The notes: generated from the letters alone by a model not told the origin. Counted from the first letter of the stretch, positions 27,143-36,775 are shown. The stretch: DNA of 64,000 nt from Ponticaulis sp. (GCA_002692725.1 NZLU01000023.1:186001-250000); one strand, 5' to 3'. Numbers and translations: made by a program.

Positions 27143-27555
27143 TTTCCGAATAATCTCCTCCAGAATGGCGGTGGTTTCGGTTGAAGTGCCTGTTCATTTG
27201 CATCTGAATCAGTGTGATCAGGTTTGCCGTCCTCACCATAAAACTCGCCATCATCGCCTTGAACTTTCGCGACCAATTTTTCGGCAATCTTTTTTGCCTT
27301 GATTATGGCTGTTTCGTCTGGGCTGGTGACAATGATTTCTCCGTCGAGCCACAGAAAGGACGCTGCTTCACCTTCTGGCGCGGGCCATCCGAATATCGGA
27401 ATATCAAAGTCAAAGCGATTGTCTCTATAAGCGCCATCTTCACTGAGTTCATCGTCCGCGCGACAGAGTTCTATCCACTCCTCAAAAGAAATGGCGTCTT
27501 TCTCTGTCGGTTCGGACCAGTCCTCAAATCGATGAACATGGAAATCGTAGCTCAT
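27139..27555 (-). CDS. Hypothetical protein inside the leucine-degradation operon
   Basis: 138 aa, no family recognised. It starts MSYDFHVHRFEDW and has an acidic N-terminal half (SFEEWIELCRADDELSEDG), a central beta-rich piece (FGWPAPEGEAASFLWLDGEIIVTSPDE) and a basic tail ending FWRRLFGK. ATG 27555 lies 4 bases after the mccB stop and its own stop overlaps the mccA start, so it is translationally coupled with both. It could be a small accessory protein or simply a passenger. Confidence 0.65.
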   Translation of the reverse strand: MSYDFHVHRFEDWSEPTEKDAISFEEWIELCRADDELSEDGAYRDNRFDFDIPIFGWPAPEGEAASFLWLDGEIIVTSPDETAIIKAKKIAEKLVAKVQGDDGEFYGEDGKPDHTDSDANEQALQPKPPPFWRRLFGK

Positions 27556-27559
27556 CGCA

Positions 27560-29164
27560 TCACATCCTGAACACGCCGAACTGCGCGCGATCCGGGATGG
27601 GCGCATTCAGCGTGGCTGAGAAGGCAAGGCCGAGAACGTCGCGTGTCTGGGCCGGGTCGATGATCCCGTCATCCCAGAGGCGGGCGGTTGCGAACCAGGG
27701 ATTGCCTTCGGTTTCGTACTTCTCGCGGATCGGATTTTTAAAGGCTTCGGCCTCTTCCGGCGTCCAGGTTTCGGCGTCGCGGTGGACGGTAGCAAGCACG
27801 CTGGCCGCCTGTTCGCCGCCCATGACGGAGATACGTGAGTTCGGCCAGCTGAACAGGAAGCGCGGCTCATAAGCGCGGCCTGCCATGCCGTAATTGCCTG
27901 CGCCGAAACTGCCGCCGATCAGAACGGTGATTTTTGGCACCTGTGCAGTCGAAACGGCTGTCACGAGCTTTGCGCCATGTTTGGCAATGCCTTCGGCCTC
28001 GTATTTGCCGCCAACCATGAAGCCGGAAATATTCTGCAGGAAGAGAAGCGGGATACGACGCTGACAGGCAAGCTCGATGAAGTGCGCGCCTTTTACGGCG
28101 CTTTCCGAATAGAGCACGCCGTTATTGGCAAGGATCGCCACAGGCATGCCCCAGATATGCGCAAAACCGCAGACCAGCGTCGTGCCATAAAGGGCTTTAA
28201 ACTCATGGAACTCAGATCCATCGACCAGCCGCGCAATAATTTCACGCACATCATAAGTCGTCTTCAGGTCCGCCGGAATTAGGCTGTAGAGATCGTCAGC
28301 CGGATAAAGCGGGTCCTTCGCGTCCTGAAGATTGAGGCTCTCCTGATGGGGCTGTGGAAGCGTTCCGACGATATTGCGCACGATGGAGAGCGCGTGCTCA
28401 TCGCTTTCAGCCACATGGTCCACAACGCCTGATTTCTTGCCGTGGAGGTCTCCGCCGCCAAGGTCTTCGGCGGAGATTTCTTCACCCGTGGCGGCTTTCA
28501 CCAATGGCGGACCTGCGAGGAAAATGGTGCCCTGATTACGGACGATGACGGTCTCATCTGACATGGCCGGCACATAAGCGCCGCCTGCCGTACAGCTTCC
28601 CATCACGCAGGCGATTTGCGGAATGCCTTTGGCCGACAGATTGGCCTGATTGAAGAATATGCGACCGAAATGGTCTTTGTCCGGGAAGACCTCGCTCTGA
28701 TGCGGCAGGTTCGCGCCACCGGAGTCGACGAGGTAAATGCACGGCAAATGGTTCTGCATCGCAATTTCCTGCGCGCGCAGATGCTTTTTCACCGTCATCG
28801 GGTAATAGGTGCCGCCTTTGACGGTCGCATCATTGGCAACAATCATCACCTGACGGCCTTCGACCTGCCCTATGCCGGTGATGATACCCGCGCCCGGAAT
28901 ATCTTCACCATAGAGGCCGTTCGCGGCGAGCTGAGACAGTTCCAGAAACGGCGTGCCCGGATCGATCAGATGTCGTACGCGGTCGCGCGGCAGGAGTTTT
29001 CCGCGTGAGACATGGCGCTCGCGAGAGCGTTCCGAACCGCCCTGAGCCGTTTTTGCGACGTCTCCCGTTAGCTGGTCTTTCAGGGCCAGGTTCGCAGACT
29101 TGAAGGCTTCCGCCTGCTCACCCTGCAACAGGTTTGGATTGGCCTTCAGCTTGGGTGCGCTCAT
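27560..29164 (-). CDS. mccB: Methylcrotonyl-CoA carboxylase carboxyltransferase (beta) subunit
   Basis: 534 aa, usual family length. Carboxyltransferase crotonase-like repeats: [30 protein letters not shown] at the start, [31 protein letters not shown] (methylcrotonyl-specific), [43 protein letters not shown] and [20 protein letters not shown]. Its ATG overlaps the ivd stop by 4 bp, so it is the second gene of the operon. Confidence 0.95.
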   Translation of the reverse strand: MSAPKLKANPNLLQGEQAEAFKSANLALKDQLTGDVAKTAQGGSERSRERHVSRGKLLPRDRVRHLIDPGTPFLELSQLAANGLYGEDIPGAGIITGIGQVEGRQVMIVANDATVKGGTYYPMTVKKHLRAQEIAMQNHLPCIYLVDSGGANLPHQSEVFPDKDHFGRIFFNQANLSAKGIPQIACVMGSCTAGGAYVPAMSDETVIVRNQGTIFLAGPPLVKAATGEEISAEDLGGGDLHGKKSGVVDHVAESDEHALSIVRNIVGTLPQPHQESLNLQDAKDPLYPADDLYSLIPADLKTTYDVREIIARLVDGSEFHEFKALYGTTLVCGFAHIWGMPVAILANNGVLYSESAVKGAHFIELACQRRIPLLFLQNISGFMVGGKYEAEGIAKHGAKLVTAVSTAQVPKITVLIGGSFGAGNYGMAGRAYEPRFLFSWPNSRISVMGGEQAASVLATVHRDAETWTPEEAEAFKNPIREKYETEGNPWFATARLWDDGIIDPAQTRDVLGLAFSATLNAPIPDRAQFGVFRM

Positions 29165-30312
29165 AGCTTCATCAATTCCCGGGCGATCAGATAGCGTCGG
29201 ATTTCATTCGTTCCAGCACCAATATCATAAAGCTTCGCATCACGCAGGAAACGTTCGACCGGCCATTCCTTGGTGTAACCCGCACCGCCCAGCGCCTGAA
29301 TAGCTTCGAGCGAGACTTTGACCGCGTTTTCGCTGGCCAGAAGGATTGCGCCGGCCGCATCGAAGCGGGTTGTTTGTCCTGCATCACAGGCTTTCGCCAC
29401 CATATAGACATAAGATCGCGCAGAGTTCAGGGCGACATACATGTCGGCGACTTTGGCTTGCATCAGCTGGAAATCGCCAATGGGTTTTCCAAATTGCTGA
29501 CGCTCTTTGATATAGGGCATGACCACATCGAGGCAGGCCTGCATAATCCCCAGCGGACCACCGGAGAGAACGGCGCGTTCATAGTCGAGGCCCGACATCA
29601 GAATGGCGGCGCCCTGGCCGACTTCGCCCATTATGTTCTCTTCGGGGACAAGGCAGTCCTGAAAGACCAGCTCGCCTGTGTCGGAACCGCGCATTCCCAG
29701 TTTGTCGAGCTTGCGGGCACAGGAGAAACCGTCGAAATCCTTTTCCACCAGAAAGGCTGTCAGGCTTTTTGAGCCGCCATTCGGATCGGTCTTGGCGTAG
29801 ATGACTAATGTGTCGGCGTGCGGGCCGTTGGTGATCCAGAATTTCGAGCCATTCAGCACATACCCGCCCTGAACCTTTTCGGCTTTCAGGCTCATGCTCA
29901 TCACGTCTGAACCGGCGCCAACCTCAGACATGGCCAGCGCGCCGATATGCTCACCGGAGATCAGCTTGGGCAGATAGCGCTGTTTCTGGTCTTCACTGCC
30001 CCAGCGTCGGATCTGGTTCACGCAGAGATTCGAGTGTGCGCCATATGAGAGCCCAATCGAGGCGGATGCGCGGGAAATTTCCTCCATGGCAACGACATGC
30101 TCAAGATAGCCAAGGCCGAGCCCGCCATACTCTTCTTCAACAGTAATGCCATGCATTCCCAGCTCGCCCATTTGCGGCCAGAGATCGAGCGGCATGGCGT
30201 TGGAGGCGTCGACATCCGCTGCGATGGGCGCAATCTTGTCGCGCGCAAAGCGGGCGCAGGTGTCGCGGATCATGTCGGCCGTTTCGCCGAGCTGAAAATC
30301 AAAAAGTGTCAT
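29161..30312 (-). CDS. ivd: Isovaleryl-CoA dehydrogenase
   Basis: 383 aa, acyl-CoA dehydrogenase fold. It has [37 protein letters not shown] (FAD/substrate loop), [16 protein letters not shown] and the C-terminal [20 protein letters not shown]. The Glu in [19 protein letters not shown] is at the position used as catalytic base by isovaleryl-CoA dehydrogenases, rather than the later Glu of other ACADs. It catalyses isovaleryl-CoA to 3-methylcrotonyl-CoA, the substrate of MccAB. ATG 30312 and TTG 30321 are both possible starts; neither has a strong ribosome site. Confidence 0.93.
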   Translation of the reverse strand: MTLFDFQLGETADMIRDTCARFARDKIAPIAADVDASNAMPLDLWPQMGELGMHGITVEEEYGGLGLGYLEHVVAMEEISRASASIGLSYGAHSNLCVNQIRRWGSEDQKQRYLPKLISGEHIGALAMSEVGAGSDVMSMSLKAEKVQGGYVLNGSKFWITNGPHADTLVIYAKTDPNGGSKSLTAFLVEKDFDGFSCARKLDKLGMRGSDTGELVFQDCLVPEENIMGEVGQGAAILMSGLDYERAVLSGGPLGIMQACLDVVMPYIKERQQFGKPIGDFQLMQAKVADMYVALNSARSYVYMVAKACDAGQTTRFDAAGAILLASENAVKVSLEAIQALGGAGYTKEWPVERFLRDAKLYDIGAGTNEIRRYLIARELMKL

Positions 30313-31212
30313 GTTTCGCAATTGTCATTTAGAGCATTATTCTATGCCCCAAGACATAGTTTATTCCGAAACATAAGTCACTATTTTCTCTAGAATGGGG
30401 GTAAATATGCTATGAAAATTCGCAGCAATAGAAACAAATACCTGTGAATTGGTGTGTCTGGGCATGGGCTTCTATAGTTGTGGGCGCGACAAGTTCAGGC
30501 TGAGGAGGCGGCGGAGTGATGTCCTCACAATCCGATGCCGAATGATTTGCAGACCAATTTGAAAATGCGCGCCATAAATGAGGCTCTATCGGACCATCGG
30601 TCGAATCTCGCCTGCATATCGGGCGAAGCGAGTCAAAGTCAGCCGGAGCCTTCCATGTGGCGAGCTGAGAAACTTTCCCGCTGCTGCGTTCTTGTCTGTC
30701 ATTGGTCGTCTGATGCGTTTGTATCCGCTCGACCTAAGTCAAACCTATTGTAAATGCTCAAGTTTTCATGGAAATAAAGATTCGATCCGTGTTCTGACAA
30801 TTTGAATAATTTACTTTGCGAAGGGTGCGAAAACTTGGTATATCAAGTCTTCGGCGGTTGAATAATTTAACCAACTTTGCCTGAATTTATTGCAATCCAC
30901 AGAAACCTTGCGCCGGATTAGCTGTGCGCATCGATCATACTGCTTTTTACGTTATACATAGAAACAAATTGAGCGATCAGGCATTCTTGCGATAAAAAGA
31001 TCGCGCACGATTTCTGGCAGCGCATGAATTCTTTGCGCACCTTCTGACCTATTTTTGCCGGAAATTTCGCGTTGAATAACGTGTGACCGAAGCCTGATGT
31101 CTGACTGTGTGGTGTTTCCACCCGTCAGGTCTGGCGCGTCTGGCCAATGATGGTCTGGCGGGCGGTCGTGGAACAACAGAGGGCGAGACCTTTGGTGACA
31201 ATTAAAGACACT
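30313..31212. other. Long non-coding interval upstream of the DMSP-type operon
   Basis: 900 bases separating divergent ivd and the aminotransferase. Short frames at 30535-30805 show no homology, signal peptide or good start, and the sequence is AT-rich from about 30720. I found no clear S-adenosylmethionine riboswitch or terminator. An ATG at 31147 could extend the aminotransferase by 22 residues. The space is large enough for complex regulation of the following operon. Confidence 0.45.
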
Positions 31213-32610
31213 ATGATTGACTCAACAGACACCCAGGACCATGAAGATTTATTAGCCGCAGACGCCCGACATCTCCTGCATCCATGGGCGGATCTGGGCA
31301 GCCTCGGCGAAGAAAACGCTCTTGTCGTACAAGAGGGGAAAGGCGTCCGCGTACGCGACAGCCAGGGCAAAGCCTATCTCGATGCGATTGGCGGCATGTG
31401 GTGCATGACGGTTGGCTATGGCCATGATGAGATGGCCGATGCCATCGCCGATCAGGCGCGTCAAATGGCGTATTATACGCCATTCGGAGATGTTTCGAGT
31501 GAGCCTGCGGTCAGGCTGGCAGAAATGCTTGCCGAGCTTTCGCCCGGTGATCTCAACCGCGTGCATTTCACGACATGCGGCTCGACTGCGATCGATTCGG
31601 CGGTGCGGATCGCGCATTATTACTTCACATCACATGGCAAGCCGGAAAAGTATCACATTCTGAGCCGTCGGAATGCTTATCATGGCAGCACCTATCTAGC
31701 GGCGTCGCTTTGCGGGAAATCGGCCGACCGGACGCATTTTCAGTATGAAAGTGACTTCATCCATCATCTGAGCAGCCCGGGTTATGATGCAGATATCTCG
31801 GAAATCAGCGCCGAAGAACGGTTGCGAGAGCTGCTTGATGAGATGGAAGCCGAAATTCTGAAGGTCGGGCCTGAGAAGATTGCCTGTTTTGTCGCCGAAC
31901 CTATTCTGGCGTCGGGCGGTGTGCTGACCCCGCCTCCCGGATACCAGAAGGCAACCTGGGAGCTCTGCCAGAAATACGATATTCTCTACATCTCGGATGA
32001 GGTCGTGACAGGGTTTGGTCGTCTCGGACATTTCTTCGCATCGGAAGCACGGTTCGGCATTTTGCCGGATATGATCATCACGGCGAAGGGCATCACTTCA
32101 GGCTATCAGCCGCTTGGCGCGGTGCTGATTTCTGACCGGCTTACTGAAGCGATCGGTGAGGCCGCGCCCGATGATAAGCCCGTCTTTTCAAACGGTTATA
32201 CCTATTCTGGGCATCCGGTGGCCTGCGCAGCGGCGATCAAGAATATCGAGATCATGAAGCGTGACGATATTTGTGGGCATGTCCGGGAAGTCGGCCCTTA
32301 TTTCATGGAACGGCTGCGCGAATTGCGGAAATTCCCTATCGTTTATGCCGTGCGGGGCGATCATTTGATGGCCTGTGTTGAATGCTGGACGGGTGAGGAG
32401 AAAGGGCCAAACGCCGAGAACATGGCCCTGGCCCAGCGCGTGGACGCCTATTGCCAGGAAGCCGGGCTGATCGTCCGGCCCTACGAAAATCTCTGCATTT
32501 TGTCGCCACCTCTCATCGTTGAGAAGTCCGACATTGATCAGATCGTCACCATCATGGAAGGCGCGCTTGACCGTGCCATGCGGGATCTGAAGGCAGGTGA
32601 CATTGTTTAA
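31213..32610 (+). CDS. Class III PLP aminotransferase, candidate DMSP-amine aminotransferase
   Basis: 465 aa. Fold-I class III aminotransferase: LDAIGGMWCMTVGYGHDEMADAI start, GSTAIDSAVRIA, RRNAYHGSTYLAASL, ILYISDEVVTGFGRLG (Asp262 binds PLP) and MIITAKGITSGYQPLGAVLIS with PLP Lys292. It resembles omega-amino acid:pyruvate/putrescine-type enzymes that convert terminal amines to aldehydes. With the decarboxylase and MmtN-like genes downstream, the inferred step is DMSP-amine to DMSP-aldehyde. The start is uncertain (ATG 31213, or 31147); no strong ribosome site is visible. Confidence 0.85.
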   Translation: MIDSTDTQDHEDLLAADARHLLHPWADLGSLGEENALVVQEGKGVRVRDSQGKAYLDAIGGMWCMTVGYGHDEMADAIADQARQMAYYTPFGDVSSEPAVRLAEMLAELSPGDLNRVHFTTCGSTAIDSAVRIAHYYFTSHGKPEKYHILSRRNAYHGSTYLAASLCGKSADRTHFQYESDFIHHLSSPGYDADISEISAEERLRELLDEMEAEILKVGPEKIACFVAEPILASGGVLTPPPGYQKATWELCQKYDILYISDEVVTGFGRLGHFFASEARFGILPDMIITAKGITSGYQPLGAVLISDRLTEAIGEAAPDDKPVFSNGYTYSGHPVACAAAIKNIEIMKRDDICGHVREVGPYFMERLRELRKFPIVYAVRGDHLMACVECWTGEEKGPNAENMALAQRVDAYCQEAGLIVRPYENLCILSPPLIVEKSDIDQIVTIMEGALDRAMRDLKAGDIV

Positions 32611-32666
32611 GGGGCGCCGTTGCGTTCCGGGGACCAACCTTCGGGCTGAATTGGAAGGAGAAACGA

Positions 32667-32930
32667 ATGAGTAGAGAAGACAACTCAATTGATTGCCGTG
32701 GATTATCCGGGGTACTGACCGTGATCCGACTTAAACAGGCTTTTACAGACCGCGCAGCGCGCCACAATGCGCTTGATGTCGTCGTTGACCCTGACTGCAA
32801 TTGCAGCTGGGTGACCCAGGCCCTGGCTGACGACGCTGAAGATATCAGATTTCTGACATGCGCCGATCAATCGATTCCTGCCCATATTATTGCCGCCACC
32901 TCTTCGGAGACACAGCAGCTAAATGTCTGA
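32667..32930 (+). CDS. Small TusA-like protein lacking the CPxP motif
   Basis: 87 aa. The opening IDCRGLSGVLTVIRLKQAF aligns with TusA/SirA (LDxRGLRCPxPVxxxKKAL), but the catalytic Cys-Pro-x-Pro is replaced by Gly-Val-Leu-Thr, so sulfur transfer by that Cys is impossible. Two other Cys (DCNCSW) lie mid-protein. GGAAGGAG precedes ATG 32667, and its end overlaps the decarboxylase start by 8 bp, so it is a genuine operon member. The role is unknown; a sulfonium-binding or regulatory role is speculation. The TusA resemblance is by eye. Confidence 0.55.
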   Translation: MSREDNSIDCRGLSGVLTVIRLKQAFTDRAARHNALDVVVDPDCNCSWVTQALADDAEDIRFLTCADQSIPAHIIAATSSETQQLNV

Positions 32931-34179
32931 CACCCTTACGCTCAATGAGCAGAAAAACCAGGAGACCTCGTCCGATTCGGACGATGAGCCGTGGTGGACG
33001 CGAGACGATCTGACCTATCACAATGGTCGGCTTCAATTGGGGGAATGCGACCTGCAAAGCCTGGCCGCGCGCATTGGCACCCCAACTTATGTCATTCGCG
33101 CACCGCGCGTTGTTGAAAAACTCAAACAGATCCATGCAGCCCTTGATGGGGCGGGTGTTCGGCACCGGATCTATTATGCCATCAAAGCCAATCGCACATC
33201 ACAATTGCTGACCTATCTGGCCAGTCAGGGCCTTTGCGGAGCCGATGTCTGTTCACCTGAAGAAATGCGTCACGCGTTCTCATGTGGTTTTCCGGAAAAG
33301 AATATTTCCTTCACAGGCACGTCTCTCAGTGCGGCGGATGTGGCAACGATTTCGAAATTCGAAGAGTTGTCGTTTAATCCGGACTCGCTCAGTGCCTTGC
33401 GCCAGTTCGGCAAGATTGCGCCGGGGCGCGAAGTCGGCATCCGGATCAATCCGGATATCGGTATCGGATATTCCGGCAATGATATGCTGCAATATAGCGG
33501 GAATGAGGCCACGAAATTCGGCATCTATCTCGACCGGCTGCCTGAAGCGCTCGAGATTGCCCGTGAATATGATCTGAAAATCGTTCGGCTCCATTTCCAC
33601 GCAGGCTGCGGCTATCTGGATCGCGAACTCGGGCAACTTGCCAATGTGCTCAAGGCCAGCAAGGCGTTCATCGAACAGCTGCCAGATGTCCAGGAAATCA
33701 ATATTGGCGGTGGCCTTGGCGTTCCTCATTGCAGTAGCGACAAAAAGCTGGACCTGGACCTCTGGGCCAGTGTGATTGCGGACGCGTTCAGCGGTCTCGA
33801 TCTGACGGTTGCCGTAGAGCCCGGCGATTTTCTGGTGAAAGATTCAGGCGTTCTGCTGACGAGCGTTACCTATCAGGAGCGGCGGAAAAACGTCGAATTT
33901 CTGGGGCTTGATGCGGGGTTCAACCTCGCCATGGAGCCAGCCTTCTATGATTTGCCATGTGAGCCTGTCGCGACCATTCCGCGTCCGGGGGAATGGAAAA
34001 ACTACACCCTTGTTGGAAACGTGAATGAAGCGCTCGACAAATGGGCGATTGATCATCCGATGCCGCCACCTGAGGAAGGGGACGTCATCACGCTGATTAA
34101 CGCCGGCGGCTATGCGGCGTCCATGCGCTCAAACCATTGTCTGCGCGGAGATGTTCGGGAAGTGATCCTCCTCGATTGA
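32923..34179 (+). CDS. Fold-III PLP decarboxylase, candidate S-methylmethionine decarboxylase
   Basis: 418 aa. Alanine-racemase/ornithine-diaminopimelate decarboxylase family: PLP Lys88 in RIYYAIKANRTSQLL, GADVCSPEE, SFTGTSLS, VGIRINPDIG, RLHFHAGCG, INIGGGLGVPH (phosphate loop) and VAVEPGDFLVKDSG. In relatives a GPxCxxxD motif supplies the catalytic Cys; here it reads GNVNEALD (365-372) with Asn368 in place of Cys. A 45-residue N-terminal extension precedes the barrel. The context points to decarboxylation of S-methylmethionine to DMSP-amine (3-dimethylsulfoniopropylamine). It could instead act on another amino acid. Confidence 0.8.
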   Translation: MSDTLTLNEQKNQETSSDSDDEPWWTRDDLTYHNGRLQLGECDLQSLAARIGTPTYVIRAPRVVEKLKQIHAALDGAGVRHRIYYAIKANRTSQLLTYLASQGLCGADVCSPEEMRHAFSCGFPEKNISFTGTSLSAADVATISKFEELSFNPDSLSALRQFGKIAPGREVGIRINPDIGIGYSGNDMLQYSGNEATKFGIYLDRLPEALEIAREYDLKIVRLHFHAGCGYLDRELGQLANVLKASKAFIEQLPDVQEINIGGGLGVPHCSSDKKLDLDLWASVIADAFSGLDLTVAVEPGDFLVKDSGVLLTSVTYQERRKNVEFLGLDAGFNLAMEPAFYDLPCEPVATIPRPGEWKNYTLVGNVNEALDKWAIDHPMPPPEEGDVITLINAGGYAASMRSNHCLRGDVREVILLD

Positions 34180-34239
34180 TCAACCGGATTGCCAATTTCC
34201 TTCCAGCCTAATTCTCCAATTCAAAAGGAATAAGTTTCA

Positions 34240-35163
34240 ATGTCCGATGCCATCGACAAAAGTCGCGCCAAAGAAGATGGAGCCTTGTCGCCGGAACGGC
34301 CTGAGTTTGCCTTTGACCCGACCGACCCCTGGACCATCACCTTCCAGAAGGGCTTGGAAGCAGCAGGTCTGGAAGGAAAAAACGTCTATGAGGTCGGCGT
34401 CGGGACAGGCACCAATGTCGCGTTTCTGCTCCGCATGTGTAAGGCCAAAACGGTCTATGGCAGCGATCTGGATGCGCGTCTGCCAGACCTTGCTGAGCGG
34501 AATGTCCGTGAGTTGGTGCCACAGGAATCGAGCCGGTTTCACCCGATTAAAGGCTCTGTCAGTCTGATAGACAATCCCGACGCGCTTGAGGCGATCTCGA
34601 AAACGGATGCCGTCATTGCGTGTCTGCCGCAAGTCGGTGATCCGAATGATGACAAGTTGACGGCGTTTCGCGAGGCGCAGAAGGCAACTCTGGCGCAAGG
34701 CACGGGCGGCGGAAACCCCGCAGAAGACCACGTGGCGCACTATTACCCTTGGGCGATGTTCGACGAGTATCCTTATAATTCAGTGGGTCTTGGCCTGAAT
34801 GAAGCGCTTCTCCGCCGTCTGAAAGAGAAGGCTCCGAACGCCGAAGTGATCATGAATTTCGGAGCCCGGATCGGGACGGACATTCTGTTCGAATTTTTTA
34901 GATCAAACGGGTATGAGCCTCAGAAGCTCTCTTCCATGGTCGTTCACCAGCATGCAGGGACAGACATTTCCTTCTTCGTTGCGCTGGAACGGTCGCTGAA
35001 GGGCACAGGCGTTGAGAATGAATTCACGGCAATTTTCTACGCCGATCCAGATGGAAAGCAGAAACTCTCGGCCTGTGAGGCGCAAGAGCTGATCGATAAG
35101 GACCCGAAGACCAAGCTCTATCACGAAGTCTGCACCATTCGCGGTAAGCCTGTCACTGAGTGA
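34240..35163 (+). CDS. mmtN: Methionine S-methyltransferase, MmtN-like (DMSP biosynthesis)
   Basis: 307 aa, the size expected for bacterial MmtN. SAM-binding loop VYEVGVGTGTN (49-59), then IACLPQVGDPN (126-136), which matches the unusual CIPQ-type catalytic loop of plant methionine S-methyltransferase. SVGLGLNEALLRRL, VIMNFGARIGTDILFEFFRSNGYEP and HAGTDISFFVALE also parallel the plant enzyme's methyltransferase domain (FGLGLxxRAV, MIFNMGGRPG, ADTDISALVEIE). The plant aminotransferase-like C-terminal domain is absent, as in MmtN. Proposed reaction: L-Met plus SAM to S-methyl-L-methionine, committing to DMSP. It is last in the operon, 60 bp after the decarboxylase. The comparison was made from memory, without alignment software. 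Confidence 0.77.
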   Translation: MSDAIDKSRAKEDGALSPERPEFAFDPTDPWTITFQKGLEAAGLEGKNVYEVGVGTGTNVAFLLRMCKAKTVYGSDLDARLPDLAERNVRELVPQESSRFHPIKGSVSLIDNPDALEAISKTDAVIACLPQVGDPNDDKLTAFREAQKATLAQGTGGGNPAEDHVAHYYPWAMFDEYPYNSVGLGLNEALLRRLKEKAPNAEVIMNFGARIGTDILFEFFRSNGYEPQKLSSMVVHQHAGTDISFFVALERSLKGTGVENEFTAIFYADPDGKQKLSACEAQELIDKDPKTKLYHEVCTIRGKPVTE

Positions 35164-35174
35164 TCCGCAAGGGG

Positions 35175-35197
35175 GAGGGCGCCTGAAACGCGCCCTC
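35175..35197. terminator. Hairpin between convergent mmtN and aldehyde dehydrogenase genes
   Basis: GAGGGCGC (35175-35182) pairs with GCGCCCTC (35190-35197) around a 7-base loop. It lies 12 bp after the mmtN stop and 12 bp before the end of the convergent gene. There is no T run on either side, so termination would be weak or Rho-assisted. Confidence 0.5.
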
Positions 35198-35208
35198 AGC
35201 CTCTGATC

Positions 35209-36633
35209 TCAATATGCAATCATCACATGCCGGACGACCGTGTAATCCTCCAGGGAATACATGGAGAGGTCTTTGCCGTATCCGGACTGGTTAAGCCCGC
35301 CATGCGGTAATTCATTGGTCATGACGAAATGGGTGTTCACCCAGGTCGTGCCGTAGCGGAGATCCTCCGCAGCGCGCATGGCTTTGTTGACATCAGAGGT
35401 CCAGACTGACGCCGCCAGGCCATAGGGCGTGTCATTCGCCCAGTCGAGCACCGGATCGTCTGTGCTAAACCGGGTGACGGACACGACCGGTCCGAACACT
35501 TCCTTCTGCACAATTTCATCCTCCTGAAGGGCGCCGGCCAGAACGGTCGGTTTGTAGTAAAAGCCGGGGCCATCGGGGGCGCTGCCACCTGTGACGGCTT
35601 CGATATGCGGCTGACCCTTCGCGCGATCGACAAATCCGGCGACACGGTCGCGATGCACTTCAGAAATCAGAGGCGGGATTTCATTCTGCGTGTCGTCATC
35701 ATGATTGTAGATGATGCTGTCGGCGGCGGAGGCGAGATCTGCGACGAATTTTTCATATATGCCATCGGCTGCGTAGATGCGGCAGGCCGCTGTGCAATCC
35801 TGTCCGGCATTGTAAAAGCTGTGCGATTTGAGACCCTCGACGACGGCTTTGAGATCGGCATCATCATACACCACCACCGGGGCTTTGCCGCCAAGTTCAA
35901 GATGGGTGCGCTTGATATTGGTCTGGGCCGCTTCGATCGCCTTTTTGCCGGTGCCAATCGACCCGGTGATCGAAATCATGTCGACTTCCGGGTGGTTGAT
36001 GAGGGCGCTACCAACGCTGGCGCCCCGGCCAACGACCACATTCACTACGCCCTCCGGCAGGACCTCGCTGAGTATCCTGCCAAACGCAAGCGCGGTCATG
36101 GGCGTGCCCTCTGACGGCTTGAGGACCACGGTATTGCCGCCAGCAAGCGCAGGCGCGAGCTTCCAGGCCATCATCATCAGCGGGTAATTCCAGGGCGCAA
36201 TCGAGGCGACGACACCAATCGCATCGCGCCGCACCATGCTGGTGTGACCTTCCAGATAATTGCCTGCCAACATGCCCCGCATATTGCGAATGGCAGACGC
36301 ATAGAACCGGAAACAATCGGCCGTATAGGGAATTTCCATCGTGCGCATTTCGCTGATGGGTTTGCCACAGTTCAGGGCTTCGAGCTGGCTGAGCTCTTCC
36401 AGATTGGCTTCCATTGCATCTGCGATTTTCAGCAGATACTCCGACCGCTCTCCCGGTGTAGTTTTTGACCAGCTGTTAAAGGCTTTGCGTGCGGCCATGA
36501 CCGCGCGGTTTATCTGGTCGGGATTCGCTTCCGGCTGGGTGTAAATGGTTTTGCCAGTCCGTGGGTTGATCACCGCCTCTTCTGTTTCCGTTCCGGCTTC
36601 GAAATTGCTTCCGATCAGCATCCGGGTTTCCAT
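35209..36633 (-). CDS. NAD-dependent aldehyde dehydrogenase, candidate DMSP-aldehyde dehydrogenase
   Basis: 474 aa, like gamma-aminobutyraldehyde/betaine-aldehyde dehydrogenases (YdcW/PatD). Catalytic Cys280 in [12 protein letters not shown], general base Glu246 in [40 protein letters not shown] and [20 protein letters not shown] lies 6 bases before ATG 36633. Betaine-aldehyde-type enzymes oxidise aldehydes carrying an onium charge, so with the convergent mmtN operon the likely role is DMSP-aldehyde to DMSP. A polyamine-degradation role is the main alternative. Confidence 0.88.
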   Translation of the reverse strand: METRMLIGSNFEAGTETEEAVINPRTGKTIYTQPEANPDQINRAVMAARKAFNSWSKTTPGERSEYLLKIADAMEANLEELSQLEALNCGKPISEMRTMEIPYTADCFRFYASAIRNMRGMLAGNYLEGHTSMVRRDAIGVVASIAPWNYPLMMMAWKLAPALAGGNTVVLKPSEGTPMTALAFGRILSEVLPEGVVNVVVGRGASVGSALINHPEVDMISITGSIGTGKKAIEAAQTNIKRTHLELGGKAPVVVYDDADLKAVVEGLKSHSFYNAGQDCTAACRIYAADGIYEKFVADLASAADSIIYNHDDDTQNEIPPLISEVHRDRVAGFVDRAKGQPHIEAVTGGSAPDGPGFYYKPTVLAGALQEDEIVQKEVFGPVVSVTRFSTDDPVLDWANDTPYGLAASVWTSDVNKAMRAAEDLRYGTTWVNTHFVMTNELPHGGLNQSGYGKDLSMYSLEDYTVVRHVMIAY

Positions 36634-36775
36634 ATGAGGCCTCCTGATTTTGCATCAACTTTCGTCATCTTGGGTATGTAACCAACATGCCCGGCAAAAG
36701 GATGCAATCGACCTTGTCAGGAGAGTGAGGGTGATTGACGCGATGATTGCGTCTTGGTCAGCGTTGGTGGTGCAC

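Noticed and set aside
30535..30805. Two short plus-strand frames upstream of the aminotransferase
   Set aside because: No ribosome site, no homology and no conserved composition; reading frames are broken by nearby stops.
30800..31212. Possible SAM-II or SAH riboswitch before the DMSP-type operon
   Set aside because: I looked for the conserved pseudoknot pattern and did not find it; a covariance search would be needed to exclude it fully.
35209..36633. Aldehyde dehydrogenase as a putrescine-pathway enzyme only
   Set aside because: No other polyamine genes are nearby and it ends 45 bp from mmtN; the alternative is kept in the feature text but judged less likely.
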